Shown: in pieces, positions 35,310-44,254 of the stretch | Layout: each line of letters opens with the position of its first letter | Position numbering within the stretch: position 1 is the first letter of the stretch | Source: Hellea sp. | Lineage (GTDB): Bacteria > Pseudomonadota > Alphaproteobacteria > Caulobacterales > Maricaulaceae | Reading direction: 5' to 3' | Length of the DNA: 64,000 nt | Assembly (NCBI GenBank): GCA_013002305.1 | Contig: JABDKG010000040.1 | Span: 140,205 to 204,204 of the forward strand | Program-made: the position numbers and the translations under genes | Notes under the pieces: generated by a model | Seen by the model: the letters and a program-made list of their open reading frames with translations, nothing else | Told to the model about the DNA's origin: nothing | Database searches by the model: none

Positions 35310-37406
35310 ATGAAAAAATTTGAAACACTATTCCTGCATGTGGGGCTAGAGAAAACGGGGACGACCTCGATACAGCGCGCACTTGACGTTCATCGCGATG
35401 AGTTTGAGAAGCTCGGTTATTATTACCCTCAAGCTTTCGCGGTTGGACGCAACACACTGCTTGCCGCTATGTTTCATCCTAATCCAAACAAGAAACCTAA
35501 CTTCAAATTAGCGATCGAAAAACGAGGCGGTACTCAAGAGGCTCATATCGCCCATATGCAGGCTCTGCTCGAATCCGAATTTCAACGAACTCAAGCCACA
35601 AATTTAGTGTTATCGAGCGAGTTCATTGCGGCGCAGTGCGATATTGGCGCGTTAAAATCTTTTTGCGATCAACTGGCTGAGAAAACCAAGGTGGTTCTAT
35701 ATCTGCGTGAACAGGGATCTTTAATTTTAAGTTTGCACTCAACGCGCGTCAAAGGCGGCGGAGCCGAATTTGGAACACTCGGACACATTGAGAATGAAGT
35801 GTTGCCTAGTTTCCTAGACTTCAAAGATATTATTTCGAGGCTCGAGAAACATTATGACAGGTCGGACATAGAGGTTCGTTTGTTTGACCGTCGCGAACTG
35901 GTCAATGGAGATGCTATTGATGATTTTGTATCGGTCATTGGAGTGCAGGCGGAAAAGGGAGAGTTTTGGATTGATCGCCTTAACGAGTCATTGAGTCATA
36001 CCGGGATCGAGCTTCTTAAAGAGGTCAATAATTATATGCCGCCAATCATTGAGAGCGAACGAAATCGCGGCCGGCTCTTACTAATTGATGATATGGTTGA
36101 ACTCGATGGAAGCGGTGATTTCGGCAAATATACGCTTAGTGAAAATCAGGTCGCAACAATTGGTAAGCTAACCAAATCAACTAATGAATGGGTTCGAAAG
36201 AATTATTTTAAAGACCGACCAAATCTGTTTGATACTACCGGTAGAACTGGAAAAGGCGAAATAACACCCGAGCAGACGATTGATTATTCTGCGCGGCTTC
36301 TGGCCAGAGCTTATGAAAGGATTTGGGCCCTTGAGCGCGCTGCCAAGCGGCAAGGTTTAAAAATTGGCACAGATTTATTGCCGTTCAAATCTCAGTCCAA
36401 AGTCGTGACCCCCGCTCCACGTTCTGGTTCGCACACAACATCTCATAGCAATATAAATCGGGTCATCATTCACATTGGGCGGCATAAATCGGGCACGTCC
36501 ACAGTTCAGCATTTCTTCAAAGACAACCGCGAGTTTTATGACAAAGCCGGAATCCTTTTTCCGCTAAGCGGGACAAACAAAACGACGGTCGCTCACCATG
36601 ACATAGCCATGCTATGCAATCAATCGGTCCGAGAAAACAGCAAACTTCTAGAGCTCTCGCAAGGCGTTTCCGATGAAGTTAAAGATCACCATAATACGAT
36701 CCTGATTTCAAGTGAAGCCTTTCAGAATTTGACGAAGAAAAAACCGCTGCGCCAATTCCTGGCACCGTTCTCCAGCGCCGAGATTGAGGTTGTTTGTTAT
36801 GTTCGCGAATTTGCTGATTATATGGTGTCGTCATTTCGTCAGGCCGTTCAAAATCAAATCCGTTTTCAGACATTTGGTGAGTTTTCACGCCATCAATATC
36901 AGGTCAAATTGTTTCTGAGCCTATGGAGCGACATCGGAAATTTAAAGCTAAGGTGGTTCCATCCCCAGCTATTGAAAAATAGCGATGTCGTGGACGATTT
37001 TCTGGAGCAGAACGGACTTCCAGACCCCAATCTACGCGAAAAACCCACGAAGAACCCTTCAATTGGCGGAAATTTATTGTGGCTGAAACTGGCGGCCAAC
37101 AAGGCCTTAATTCCTTTCCCGGGCTATTCCGATATGGCCCGACTAGCTCAGCATCGAGTGGAATTTCGAGAGCCATTTTACATTCCGGAAAAACGGATTG
37201 CGAGTCTGCGCGCAAGTACAAAGTATAACAAGATTTTCGAAAAAAAACTGGGACCAGTTCCTTATGAAACTTGGGAGCATAATGATAGTTTGCCGAATGA
37301 TTCGCGATTGGCCGAAGATTTAAAGTTTCTGGAAGACAGTTTTCCAAAGATAGATTTTAGATCTTTGCTGGCTTATCAAAAAGAAGGGCGCGGCTGGTTC
37401 GTTTAG
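35310..37406 (+). CDS. Tandem sulfotransferase-like protein
   Basis: A 698-residue protein of two similar halves. The first begins FLHVGLEKTGTTSIQRALD (~residues 8-26) and the second RVIIHIGRHKSGTSTVQHFF (~384-404). Both resemble the 5'-phosphosulfate-binding P-loop of PAPS-dependent sulfotransferases (K-x-G-T-T/S). Each half then has a VLSSEFIAAQ / LISSEAFQN strand and a VVLYLREQGS / VVCYVREFADYMVSSFRQA segment resembling the 3'-phosphate-binding arginine/serine region. It is likely to sulfate a surface carbohydrate or lipid, or to be a P-loop enzyme of related chemistry. No membrane anchor or signal is visible. Starts 15 bases after lysC and stands before a second sulfotransferase gene. The duplication is uncommon. 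Confidence 0.75.
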   Translation: MKKFETLFLHVGLEKTGTTSIQRALDVHRDEFEKLGYYYPQAFAVGRNTLLAAMFHPNPNKKPNFKLAIEKRGGTQEAHIAHMQALLESEFQRTQATNLVLSSEFIAAQCDIGALKSFCDQLAEKTKVVLYLREQGSLILSLHSTRVKGGGAEFGTLGHIENEVLPSFLDFKDIISRLEKHYDRSDIEVRLFDRRELVNGDAIDDFVSVIGVQAEKGEFWIDRLNESLSHTGIELLKEVNNYMPPIIESERNRGRLLLIDDMVELDGSGDFGKYTLSENQVATIGKLTKSTNEWVRKNYFKDRPNLFDTTGRTGKGEITPEQTIDYSARLLARAYERIWALERAAKRQGLKIGTDLLPFKSQSKVVTPAPRSGSHTTSHSNINRVIIHIGRHKSGTSTVQHFFKDNREFYDKAGILFPLSGTNKTTVAHHDIAMLCNQSVRENSKLLELSQGVSDEVKDHHNTILISSEAFQNLTKKKPLRQFLAPFSSAEIEVVCYVREFADYMVSSFRQAVQNQIRFQTFGEFSRHQYQVKLFLSLWSDIGNLKLRWFHPQLLKNSDVVDDFLEQNGLPDPNLREKPTKNPSIGGNLLWLKLAANKALIPFPGYSDMARLAQHRVEFREPFYIPEKRIASLRASTKYNKIFEKKLGPVPYETWEHNDSLPNDSRLAEDLKFLEDSFPKIDFRSLLAYQKEGRGWFV

Positions 37407-37446
37407 ATCGCTGGGAACTCCAATATTAAGGGTGCAATAATTTGTT

Positions 37447-38205
37447 ATGGGTGCAATAGAATTAACAAAACGCGATCAACTGCCGCATGCGAGTGAATTT
37501 GAGGGTCGGACTTTCATTATCCACAGCATGCCGCGTGCGGCCAGCACATCTTTTCGGGTCTGGTTCAATCAACAAAACGATATTGTCAGCCACGGCGAGA
37601 TATTCGGCCCCAATAAAGTGCTCTCTACCAGCCATAAGCAGAAAACAAAATTCTCCCCGATTCGGCGAAACCGAAATCCGAGAAAATTTTTAAAAACCTA
37701 TTTTTGTGATCATGATGTCCAATATGCGGGCTTCAAAGCATTAAGCTCACACCTTATTGACCGCCAAAACCTTCCAGCACTGCGCTGGTTTTTCGACACC
37801 AAGCCAAAAGTCATTCAGCTTTATCGCAAGGACCTCGTGGCGCGGTACAAATCAACTCTTTATCACCGTTTACGACATGGAACTATCAGTCAGGAACTAA
37901 TCCTGAATTTTCGAACAGAGGACGTTGAGATCGATTGTTTGGTCACTCAGGAGCAATGGCGTATGGCGCATAAATACTGGATTGATGGACTAGATGTGGT
38001 CAGATTAAATATCAAGGAAATCGGCGCAGACACGCCCCCTCAAGTCGAAGCGTTGATGGGAATTAAGTTTGACGGCGAGCTTGGCCACAATAATGCCGAG
38101 GCGTCCAAGAAGGCCCAAACGGCAAATCACAAGGCGGTTAAACATTTGGAAAAAATTTGCGAAGCAGCTTCTCTGGATCAGTATAGAGATGTCAATTTCG
38201 ATTGA
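37447..38205 (+). CDS. Sulfotransferase family protein
   Basis: A 252-residue single-domain sulfotransferase. The P-loop is FIIHSMPRAASTSFRVWF (residues ~23-40), resembling the PR(S/T)GST loop of Stf0-type enzymes with Ala-Ala-Ser substituted. The later VIQLYRKDLVARYKSTLYH segment (~118) matches the R-x-x-x-x-x-S 3'-phosphate motif. PAPS would be the donor; the acceptor is unknown. It follows the tandem sulfotransferase by 40 bases and lacks a clear Shine-Dalgarno (GGGTGCAATA occurs twice around the start). Confidence 0.75.
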   Translation: MGAIELTKRDQLPHASEFEGRTFIIHSMPRAASTSFRVWFNQQNDIVSHGEIFGPNKVLSTSHKQKTKFSPIRRNRNPRKFLKTYFCDHDVQYAGFKALSSHLIDRQNLPALRWFFDTKPKVIQLYRKDLVARYKSTLYHRLRHGTISQELILNFRTEDVEIDCLVTQEQWRMAHKYWIDGLDVVRLNIKEIGADTPPQVEALMGIKFDGELGHNNAEASKKAQTANHKAVKHLEKICEAASLDQYRDVNFD

Positions 38206-38284
38206 TGACGTAGTTTGGACGATCTTGGCTGGACAAAGACAGGCCGGTTAGGGTAGTTGGCGCCAACTTATAAGGGATAGTAAC

Positions 38285-39232
38285 ATGGCTGAACAAAATA
38301 TAGATAAGCCTGGACGTCAGCGGGCAATCGCGGCTCGCAAAGCAGCGCGCGAAGCGGCCCAAGGCGTTGGAGTAAAATCAAAAGCCAAAAATGTAAAAGG
38401 CAAAAATTCAAACAAGCCTGGTCAGCCAGCGGCCAACAAAGCCGGCAACAACCAAGTTAATCCGGTCACGCGTGCTAAAAAGCCAGCCCCGAAAATACAG
38501 CGCGATAAATTTGCGCTCAAACTCAATACCAGCCGACCCAAGGCGCATTTGCTTGAACAATTGCGTAAGTATGAACCTTGGGGCCACCGGATCGATTTTT
38601 CTAATGGTGTATCAACCATGGACGTTGGCCACAGGACCCCATTTTCCGAAAACCCAACGCAAAAAGCCCACTTGGCATTTTCCAATATTCCGACCGGAGA
38701 TTTGAGAGGAAAACGCATCCTCGATATTGGCTGCAATTCGGGTTATAGTTCGATTTACGCAGCGACACAGTTTGGCATGCGTCCCACCGGAATTGACGTC
38801 AATCCCCGCCATATTGAAGTGTCGACTATGCTGTCGAATATGGCCGACATTAAGGCGGAATTTAAGCTTGGCGATGCTGAGACCTATGTTGAAAGTGAGC
38901 AGTTCGATGTGGTTTTCCATTTCGGGACGCTTTACCACCTCCCAAACCCGCTTTTATCGCTGGCTTCGACCTATGAGAATCTAGTCCCGGGCGGCTGGGT
39001 TGCGGTTGAAACCCAGATTTATGAAGGGGCGGATAAGAACCAATGTTACTTTATGCATATGCATAATAATGATCATACAAATTTCTGGGCCCTAAGTCGC
39101 CATGTGATGCAGAATTATATGGAATTTATTGGCTTTCAGAATTTTAAAGAAATTTTGCGCGTGACGCCCAAGGCAATGGAAGTCGATGGTATGCACCGAA
39201 CCATTTCCATTGCGCAAAAAGCGCCAAACTGA
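38285..39232 (+). CDS. SAM-dependent methyltransferase with basic N-terminal tail
   Basis: A 315-residue class I methyltransferase. The N-terminal ~85 residues are low-complexity and Lys/Asn/Gln-rich (e.g. KSKAKNVKGKNSNKPG). Motif I is ILDIGCNSGYSSIYAATQFG (~residue 147), with TGIDVNPRHIEVS next and FDVVFHFGTLYHLPNPLLSL further on. The fold and FGTLYHLPNP segment resemble TylF/tRNA-mo5U34-type methyltransferases that act on sugars, polyketides or RNA. Sitting beside two sulfotransferase genes, sugar or glycan modification is the likeliest role, but that is inference. Confidence 0.78.
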   Translation: MAEQNIDKPGRQRAIAARKAAREAAQGVGVKSKAKNVKGKNSNKPGQPAANKAGNNQVNPVTRAKKPAPKIQRDKFALKLNTSRPKAHLLEQLRKYEPWGHRIDFSNGVSTMDVGHRTPFSENPTQKAHLAFSNIPTGDLRGKRILDIGCNSGYSSIYAATQFGMRPTGIDVNPRHIEVSTMLSNMADIKAEFKLGDAETYVESEQFDVVFHFGTLYHLPNPLLSLASTYENLVPGGWVAVETQIYEGADKNQCYFMHMHNNDHTNFWALSRHVMQNYMEFIGFQNFKEILRVTPKAMEVDGMHRTISIAQKAPN

Positions 39233-39295
39233 TCTCGTAATAATTCTTAAATTTCTGCCCTAGTCGCACCGCTATCAGCTGGTGTAGGATACATC

Positions 39296-41581
39296 ATGAG
39301 CCAGGATCCCAATATCGTGACCCGGCCGCCAAGATTAATGCGGGCAATTCGCAACGCAATGGCGGGGACCGAGTCGGTTCAGGAGCGTCTTGACCACTTT
39401 GTCGAGGCTATCACTGAAGCGATGCAGGTGGCCGTGGCGTCAATTTACTTGCGACGTCCGAGCCGCGAACTTGAATTATCGGCGACGCGTGGACTAAAAA
39501 AATCAGCTGTTCACAAAACATTGATGCAGCCTGGAGAGGGTTTGGTTGGTCATGTTGCCAAAACGGCTCGCCCGCTAAACCTGGATGATGCACCGTCCCA
39601 TCCTTTATTCGCATATCGGCCCGAAACCGGTGAAGATAAATATTTGTCCTTTTTAGGCGTGCCGATTTTACGCGGCGGACGCACCCTCGGCGTGCTGGTT
39701 GTTCAAAGTGAAGACCGGCGAACCTTCAACGAAGAAGAGGTTGAAGACCTTTTGACGGTTGCAATGGTTTTAGCAGAAATTCTCATTGATGATGAGCGTA
39801 TTGGTGGCAAAAAAGCGGCGCTAAAAGGTATCACTTTAGCCCCGACCAAACCCGAAACGTTTTCCGGCAAGGCTTTTGCCGAAGGCCTGACGCAGGGCGT
39901 TGCCCATTTACATGTCCCGCCGGTTCCACCGTCAAACATGTTGTCTGAGAACATTGCCGCGGAAGAAATCCGGCTTGAAGAAGGTGTCGCCAAGTTAAGA
40001 GCCTCTGTTGATGCGATGGTTAGCGGCGAGGCGGCCAGTCTTTCAAGGGCGTCGAAAGAAATTTACGAAACTTACCGTATGTTCGCCTATGATCGAAAAT
40101 GGGTGAAGCGATTGCGCGAAGCTGTTCATTCGGGGTTAACTGCCGAAGCGGCAGTTGAGCGCGTTCGTAATGAGCACCGCGCCCGGTTGATGAAATCGCC
40201 CGATCCCTATATGCGCGCCCGGCTGCACGATCTTGAAGATCTCGCCAATCGGCTCCTTCGCGCCCTATCCGGGGAACTTACCAGCCCCGGGAAAAAAGAA
40301 TTACCGGACAATGCAATTATCTTCGCCCGAGATCTCGGGCCGACTGAACTTCTGGACTATGATCGGGAAAAGCTCGCAGGTATCGTTTTAGAAGAGGGCT
40401 CTCTAAGTAGCCACACATCCATCATATGCCGGGCTCTCGGCGTCCCGTTGATTGGCCGGGTTGAAGGTGTACTGGACCGGCTAGAGGTCGGAGATCAGGT
40501 TTTACTGGATGCCGAACTGGGTGAAGTCCATGTCCGGCCGGTGGAAAGCCGTATTGACGGATTTAAGCTGCGGGTCAATATACGAGGCGAAGTTACAAAA
40601 GCCTATGAGGCGGTCAAACTCCAGCCGGCGATTACCAAAGACGGACGACATGTTTCGCTGCAATTAAATGCAGGTCTTCTGGTTGATCTTCCGCAGCTCG
40701 ACTCGGCGGGTGCAGACGGAATTGGTTTGTTTCGGACAGAATTTCAATTCATGGTATCCGAGTTTATGCCGAAGCTCAAAGAACAAACCGATCTTTATCT
40801 TCAGGCCCTAGAAGCGGCGGCGCATCGACCCGTAACGTTTCGGACCCTTGATCTCGGCGGCGACAAAATTTTACCTTATATGGACCCTGTGCCTGAAGAA
40901 AATCCGGCTATTGGCTGGCGCGCCATCCGGATCGGGCTCGACCGGCCCGCACTGCTTCGCTATCAGTGCCGTGCCCTGATCGTCGCAGCAGCAGGCCGTC
41001 ATTTACGGGTCATGTTTCCGATGGTTACGACCGTAGATGAATTTATCGAAGCTCGCGCTTTGTTCGATGTCGAGGTTAAACGGGCCTCAAGTCTTGGCAA
41101 ATCATTACCCAATAAAATTGAAGTTGGCGTAATGCTCGAAACACCGTCGCTGGCCTGGTCGGTCCGGGCCATTTGCGATCACGCGGATTTTGTATCTGTC
41201 GGCGCAAATGATTTGATGCAATTCTTCTTTGCATCTGATCGCGACAATGTTCGGGTCGCCGATCGGTATGATCCGCTGCACCCGGCCGCTCTTTCTATAT
41301 TACGGTTTATTGCTGATGGATGCCGCAAGGCGGGCGTTCCGATCTCCCTTTGCGGCGAGATTGCCGGGCGTCCGATTGAAGCCATTACGTTAATAGCGCT
41401 CGGATATGAGACGCTTTCTATGCCGGTAACCGGTATTGGTCCTGTCAAAGCGGCAATCCTGACGCTAGATGCCGCCAAACTACGAGAAGTGATCACTCCG
41501 CTGATCAATGTCGATTCCCGTCTGTCGACCATTCGCGACCATGTTCGCCAGTTCTGCCTGGAAGAAGGCATACCGGCTTAA
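39296..41581 (+). CDS. ptsP: Phosphoenolpyruvate-protein phosphotransferase PtsP (EI-Ntr)
   Basis: A 761-residue enzyme I of the nitrogen phosphotransferase system. The N-terminal GAF domain spans ~20-160. The PEP-utilising domain carries the phosphorylated histidine in GSLSSHTSIICRALGVP (~residue 375), and the C-terminal catalytic barrel includes DGIGLFRTEFQFM, FRTLDLGGDK and SLCGEIAGRP. It phosphorylates the NPr protein from PEP; the GAF domain is the usual sensor for glutamine and 2-oxoglutarate. NPr and EIIA-Ntr are not in the window. In many alphaproteobacteria it lies directly after lysC. Confidence 0.95.
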   Translation: MSQDPNIVTRPPRLMRAIRNAMAGTESVQERLDHFVEAITEAMQVAVASIYLRRPSRELELSATRGLKKSAVHKTLMQPGEGLVGHVAKTARPLNLDDAPSHPLFAYRPETGEDKYLSFLGVPILRGGRTLGVLVVQSEDRRTFNEEEVEDLLTVAMVLAEILIDDERIGGKKAALKGITLAPTKPETFSGKAFAEGLTQGVAHLHVPPVPPSNMLSENIAAEEIRLEEGVAKLRASVDAMVSGEAASLSRASKEIYETYRMFAYDRKWVKRLREAVHSGLTAEAAVERVRNEHRARLMKSPDPYMRARLHDLEDLANRLLRALSGELTSPGKKELPDNAIIFARDLGPTELLDYDREKLAGIVLEEGSLSSHTSIICRALGVPLIGRVEGVLDRLEVGDQVLLDAELGEVHVRPVESRIDGFKLRVNIRGEVTKAYEAVKLQPAITKDGRHVSLQLNAGLLVDLPQLDSAGADGIGLFRTEFQFMVSEFMPKLKEQTDLYLQALEAAAHRPVTFRTLDLGGDKILPYMDPVPEENPAIGWRAIRIGLDRPALLRYQCRALIVAAAGRHLRVMFPMVTTVDEFIEARALFDVEVKRASSLGKSLPNKIEVGVMLETPSLAWSVRAICDHADFVSVGANDLMQFFFASDRDNVRVADRYDPLHPAALSILRFIADGCRKAGVPISLCGEIAGRPIEAITLIALGYETLSMPVTGIGPVKAAILTLDAAKLREVITPLINVDSRLSTIRDHVRQFCLEEGIPA

Positions 41582-41677
41582 ACCCGTCCAATCTAACGCT
41601 GTCTCACTTTCTGACCCGATACAACCCGGCCGATTGACTCTAACTACATTACAGGAACCCTACGGCAATCTTACCAA

Positions 41678-41745
41678 AAATTATTGTTTATCGATAATAA
41701 TTTAATTGACGACAACTGTCGTTCTATATTATTGTTTAACAATAA
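41678..41745 (+). promoter_or_regulatory. Operator-rich promoter of the UrcA gene
   Basis: Three dyads lie close together. AAATTATTGTTTATCGATAA (41678-41697) is identical to the site before the DUF2975-HTH operon. ACGACA-AC-TGTCGT (41709-41722) is a perfect dyad. TTATTGTTTAACAATAA (41729-41745) is a perfect 17-base palindrome sharing TTATTGTTTA with the first. A plausible -35 is TTGACG (41706-41711), with a -10 near TATTGT (41730-41735) after 18 bases. The promoter thus appears tightly controlled by one or two dimeric repressors. Confidence 0.6.
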
Positions 41746-41848
41746 GAAGAAAGACCTATCCCTCCCCTGGATCAAAGCTTTCCGACCCCATAGGCCCAGC
41801 TACCCATAAGAGCTTGGCCATATTGTGACATTAACCATGGAGAGACAT

Positions 41849-42172
41849 ATGTTCACGAAAACAATCCTAACCTTCACCACGCTGGCTCTGGCCGGTACCG
41901 CTATTTCGTCACCTGCCAGTGCTACCATCGTCAAGGGAGAGCGAGTTGAAACGTCTATTACAGCCACTGATCTGGCCACAGAAGATGGAATTGCGCGGGT
42001 CTACACCCAACTTGCAAAAACCGCAGCCGCCAAATGCGGTGTTGATGATTGGCAGACCTTATCTGACCGCCGCGTTGCCGCTGCATGTGCAGCGCGGCTA
42101 TTGACGGATTTTGTTCAAAGTGTTGGGCACGAGCAACTGACCCAACTTCATAGCGCTAAAAAAAGCGGATAG
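41849..42172 (+). CDS. UrcA family protein (exported)
   Basis: A 107-residue secreted protein of the UrcA family. The signal peptide ends near PASAT (residue ~22), and the family region reads IARVYTQLAKTAAAKCGVDD, with two cysteines (Cys in AKCGV and in VAAACAARL) likely forming a disulfide. The family is found mainly in alphaproteobacteria and has no known function. GTG 41825 and ATG 41837 are in frame, but GGAGAG lies four bases before ATG 41849. The promoter holds the shared operator. Confidence 0.85.
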   Translation: MFTKTILTFTTLALAGTAISSPASATIVKGERVETSITATDLATEDGIARVYTQLAKTAAAKCGVDDWQTLSDRRVAAACAARLLTDFVQSVGHEQLTQLHSAKKSG

Positions 42173-42193
42173 CCGTCTAACATCAGATTCACA

Positions 42194-42215
42194 AAAGGCC
42201 CCGAACGGGGCCTTT
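42194..42215 (+). terminator. Rho-independent terminator after UrcA gene
   Basis: AAAGGCCCCG-AA-CGGGGCCTTT is a near-perfect hairpin (six GC pairs in GGCCCC/GGGGCC and flanking A/T pairs), 21 bases after the stop. It ends the transcript and, by symmetry, could also stop transcription from the right. Confidence 0.85.
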
Positions 42216-42276
42216 ACTGTAAGCACGTCTCGTAATCCCGGCAACGGCCAGTTATGAGAGCGCTATCAGATAAATA

Positions 42277-42360
42277 TGGTACGGGTGGTCGGAATCGAAC
42301 CGACACTCCAAAGGAACGGGATTTTGAATCCCGCGCGTCTACCAATTCCGCCACACCCGC
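42277..42360 (-). tRNA. tRNA-Leu (anticodon CAA)
   Basis: On the minus strand the sequence begins GCGGGTGTGGCGGAATTGGT, a typical bacterial leucine tRNA 5' half (long variable arm class). The anticodon arm is CGGGA-TTCAAAA-TCCCG, with CAA as the anticodon, reading UUG. The T arm GTCGGTTCGATTCCGAC is intact and the gene encodes its own CCA end (ACCA, 42277-42280). The acceptor stem has G1-U72. It sits alone between the UrcA gene and a short-ORF region. Confidence 0.95.
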
Positions 42361-42488
42361 TTCGAAGATGGCGCGTATATAAAACAGGCATAGGGGAATG
42401 GCTATAGCGGATTTCGCTATTTATAAGAAATTTTCATCTGCAATTATTGACGCTAATTTATATTTTGATGCTTTCAATCGAGGTCTGC

Positions 42489-42587
42489 CTACATCCAGCC
42501 CGCATGCGCCAGGCTGGCGCGCAATAGAATAACAGATACCGCCATTATGGTTCCGGCCAGCAGAAATTTTTGTGCAAATCGTCTCAT
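42489..42587 (-). CDS. Possible small membrane peptide (32 aa)
   Basis: A 32-codon ORF with start ATG 42587 preceded by AGGGG at seven bases. The product begins MRRFAQKFLLAGTIMAV and is followed by a hydrophobic stretch ending in RASLAHAGWM. It would be a single-pass membrane peptide with a basic N-terminus, or a short signal-like peptide. It is the only gene-like object in the 440-base gap 42361-42799; I see nothing else there. No homologue is known to me, so this remains a candidate. Confidence 0.35.
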   Translation of the reverse strand: MRRFAQKFLLAGTIMAVSVILLRASLAHAGWM

Positions 42588-42799
42588 GTTACGCCCCTAT
42601 AAGGACATGGACTATAACACATTTCGCCCGCGAAATCATGACGCGTGTCACACATTTTACTATTTTCTCAATTGAGAGACATATTTGGCTTGCCTATCGT
42701 GAACATAAGCTGAAAGGCGGAACTTTCCGGCAACCGCCTTATTCTTATCCTTATTCGCGTTTAAACCCGCATTCACACTTTCCATGCTAAGGCGCGCCT

Positions 42800-43411
42800 A
42801 TGAAGGGTAAGCTCAAATTTCTCAATGACTGGTACGAGGCGGTCAAACGTCTGGCGCGTCATGAGCGAGCAGAAACGGCATTGGCTGGCGTGTCATTTAT
42901 CGAAAGCTCGATCTTTCCTATTCCGCCGGATTTAATGCTGATCCCGATGGTGCAGGCCGATCACTCCAAGGCCTGGCGTTACGCATTTATCTGCTCCATT
43001 GCTTCAATATTGGGCGGAATTGCGGGCTATTTCATCGGTGTATTTTTCTATCAAAGCCTAGCCGTGCCCCTTATTGAATTTTTAGGGAAAACCGAGGCGC
43101 GCCTTGGTTTTGAAGCGCGTATTGCAAGCGCTAACAATAAAGACCTTGCCGTATTCGGCGCGGCGCTGACGCCGTTTCCATATAAAGTCATTACAATAAT
43201 GAGCGGCGCTTTGAGCATCAATTTTGCAACATTTGTCGCCGCCAGTGTCGCCGGCCGCTCGATCCGTTTTTTTCTGGTTGCTGCGATCGTCAAAAAGTTT
43301 GGCGATCAAGCGGAAAAACTGATGAAAGAGCATTTCGGGAAATTTACAATTGGATTATTTGTCCTGATGGCGGCGTTCTACTTTGGACTCAAAGCCCTTA
43401 TGGGGCACTAG
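42800..43411 (+). CDS. YqaA family (VTT-domain) membrane protein
   Basis: A 203-residue membrane protein of the YqaA/DedA-like VTT family. The segment VSFIESSIFPIPPDLMLIPM (~residue 30) is the family signature (F/E...FP.P.D), and GAALTPFPYKVITIMSGAL (~113) the second conserved loop. About four to five hydrophobic segments. VTT proteins include lipid scramblases and transporters; the substrate here is unknown. It overlaps the convergent murI gene by 57 bases (43355-43411). Confidence 0.88.
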   Translation: MKGKLKFLNDWYEAVKRLARHERAETALAGVSFIESSIFPIPPDLMLIPMVQADHSKAWRYAFICSIASILGGIAGYFIGVFFYQSLAVPLIEFLGKTEARLGFEARIASANNKDLAVFGAALTPFPYKVITIMSGALSINFATFVAASVAGRSIRFFLVAAIVKKFGDQAEKLMKEHFGKFTIGLFVLMAAFYFGLKALMGH

Positions 43412-44188
43412 GCCAACAACGCGTTCAAACCCGTATGCTAGAAAAGCAGATTTTCGCGGCTCATCGGCATTCGGACCGATCAGAAGCGCAATATCCGGAC
43501 CGGGGCGCGGCGGCCCAAATTTTCGTAATGAAGCGATTACACTTTTGACCCGGCGGGCAATAGCCTGGCCGCTATCAATCCAGCTGATACCGGCGGGCGC
43601 TACGGCCGATAATTCGTCGATTAAAAGCGGGAAGTGGGTACAGGCAAGCACGACGCTGTCGACTTTTGGATCAATAAATAATGGTGCAATTTCTGCAGTT
43701 AAGGCATCCAGATTTACCGGACGCCCGGCGAGCTTGTCTTCGGCTAACGATACAAGTTTGGTAGAGCCATGCCGGATAATAGTTTGGGTAGGCGCAAATT
43801 CCTGTATCAATTTATCAACATATTTTTGGCGCACCGTACTGGGCGTCCCAAGAACCGCAAATCGACCTGTCTGGGTATATTTCGCGGCGGGTTTAATCGC
43901 CGGAACTACGCCAATGACCGGAATTTTTAGCACCGCGCGTATTTCAGACAAGGCAGAGGTTGATGCGGTATTGCAGGCAATAACGGCAATGTCGGGCTTT
44001 ACGGTCTCGCACAATGTCCAAAGTAGGGCGGGCAGGCGAGCTTTTAGAGCCGCGTCACTTTTCTCGCCATATGGGCGGAACTGATCGTCGGCGATGTAGG
44101 TCTGCTGAAGGTCGAGCAAACAGGTCCTAATTTCGGCCGAAACCGATAATCCGCCGACCCCGGAATCGAATATAAGCGCATGAGCCAT
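43355..44188 (-). CDS. murI: Glutamate racemase
   Basis: A 277-residue racemase. The N-terminal IFDSGVGGLSVSAEIR has the catalytic Asp region and ACNTAST (~residue 72) the first catalytic Cys; VLACTHFPLL (~183) holds the second. The CNT...CTH pair is diagnostic. It converts L- to D-glutamate for peptidoglycan. Residues 255-277 (ending VERRHQDK) are encoded within the 57-base antisense overlap with the YqaA gene. Confidence 0.93.
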   Translation of the reverse strand: MAHALIFDSGVGGLSVSAEIRTCLLDLQQTYIADDQFRPYGEKSDAALKARLPALLWTLCETVKPDIAVIACNTASTSALSEIRAVLKIPVIGVVPAIKPAAKYTQTGRFAVLGTPSTVRQKYVDKLIQEFAPTQTIIRHGSTKLVSLAEDKLAGRPVNLDALTAEIAPLFIDPKVDSVVLACTHFPLLIDELSAVAPAGISWIDSGQAIARRVKSVIASLRKFGPPRPGPDIALLIGPNADEPRKSAFLAYGFERVVGLVPHKGFESKVERRHQDK

Positions 44189-44254
44189 AGGGCATTCTTA
44201 AAGCCCAAATATGTCTAATTTGCGGTTAATTTCAGAAGGGTTTTACGGATCAGC

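Noticed and set aside
42572..42790. 72-residue plus-strand ORF in the gap before the YqaA gene
   Set aside because: No Shine-Dalgarno and an unnatural composition; overlaps the better small minus-strand ORF.
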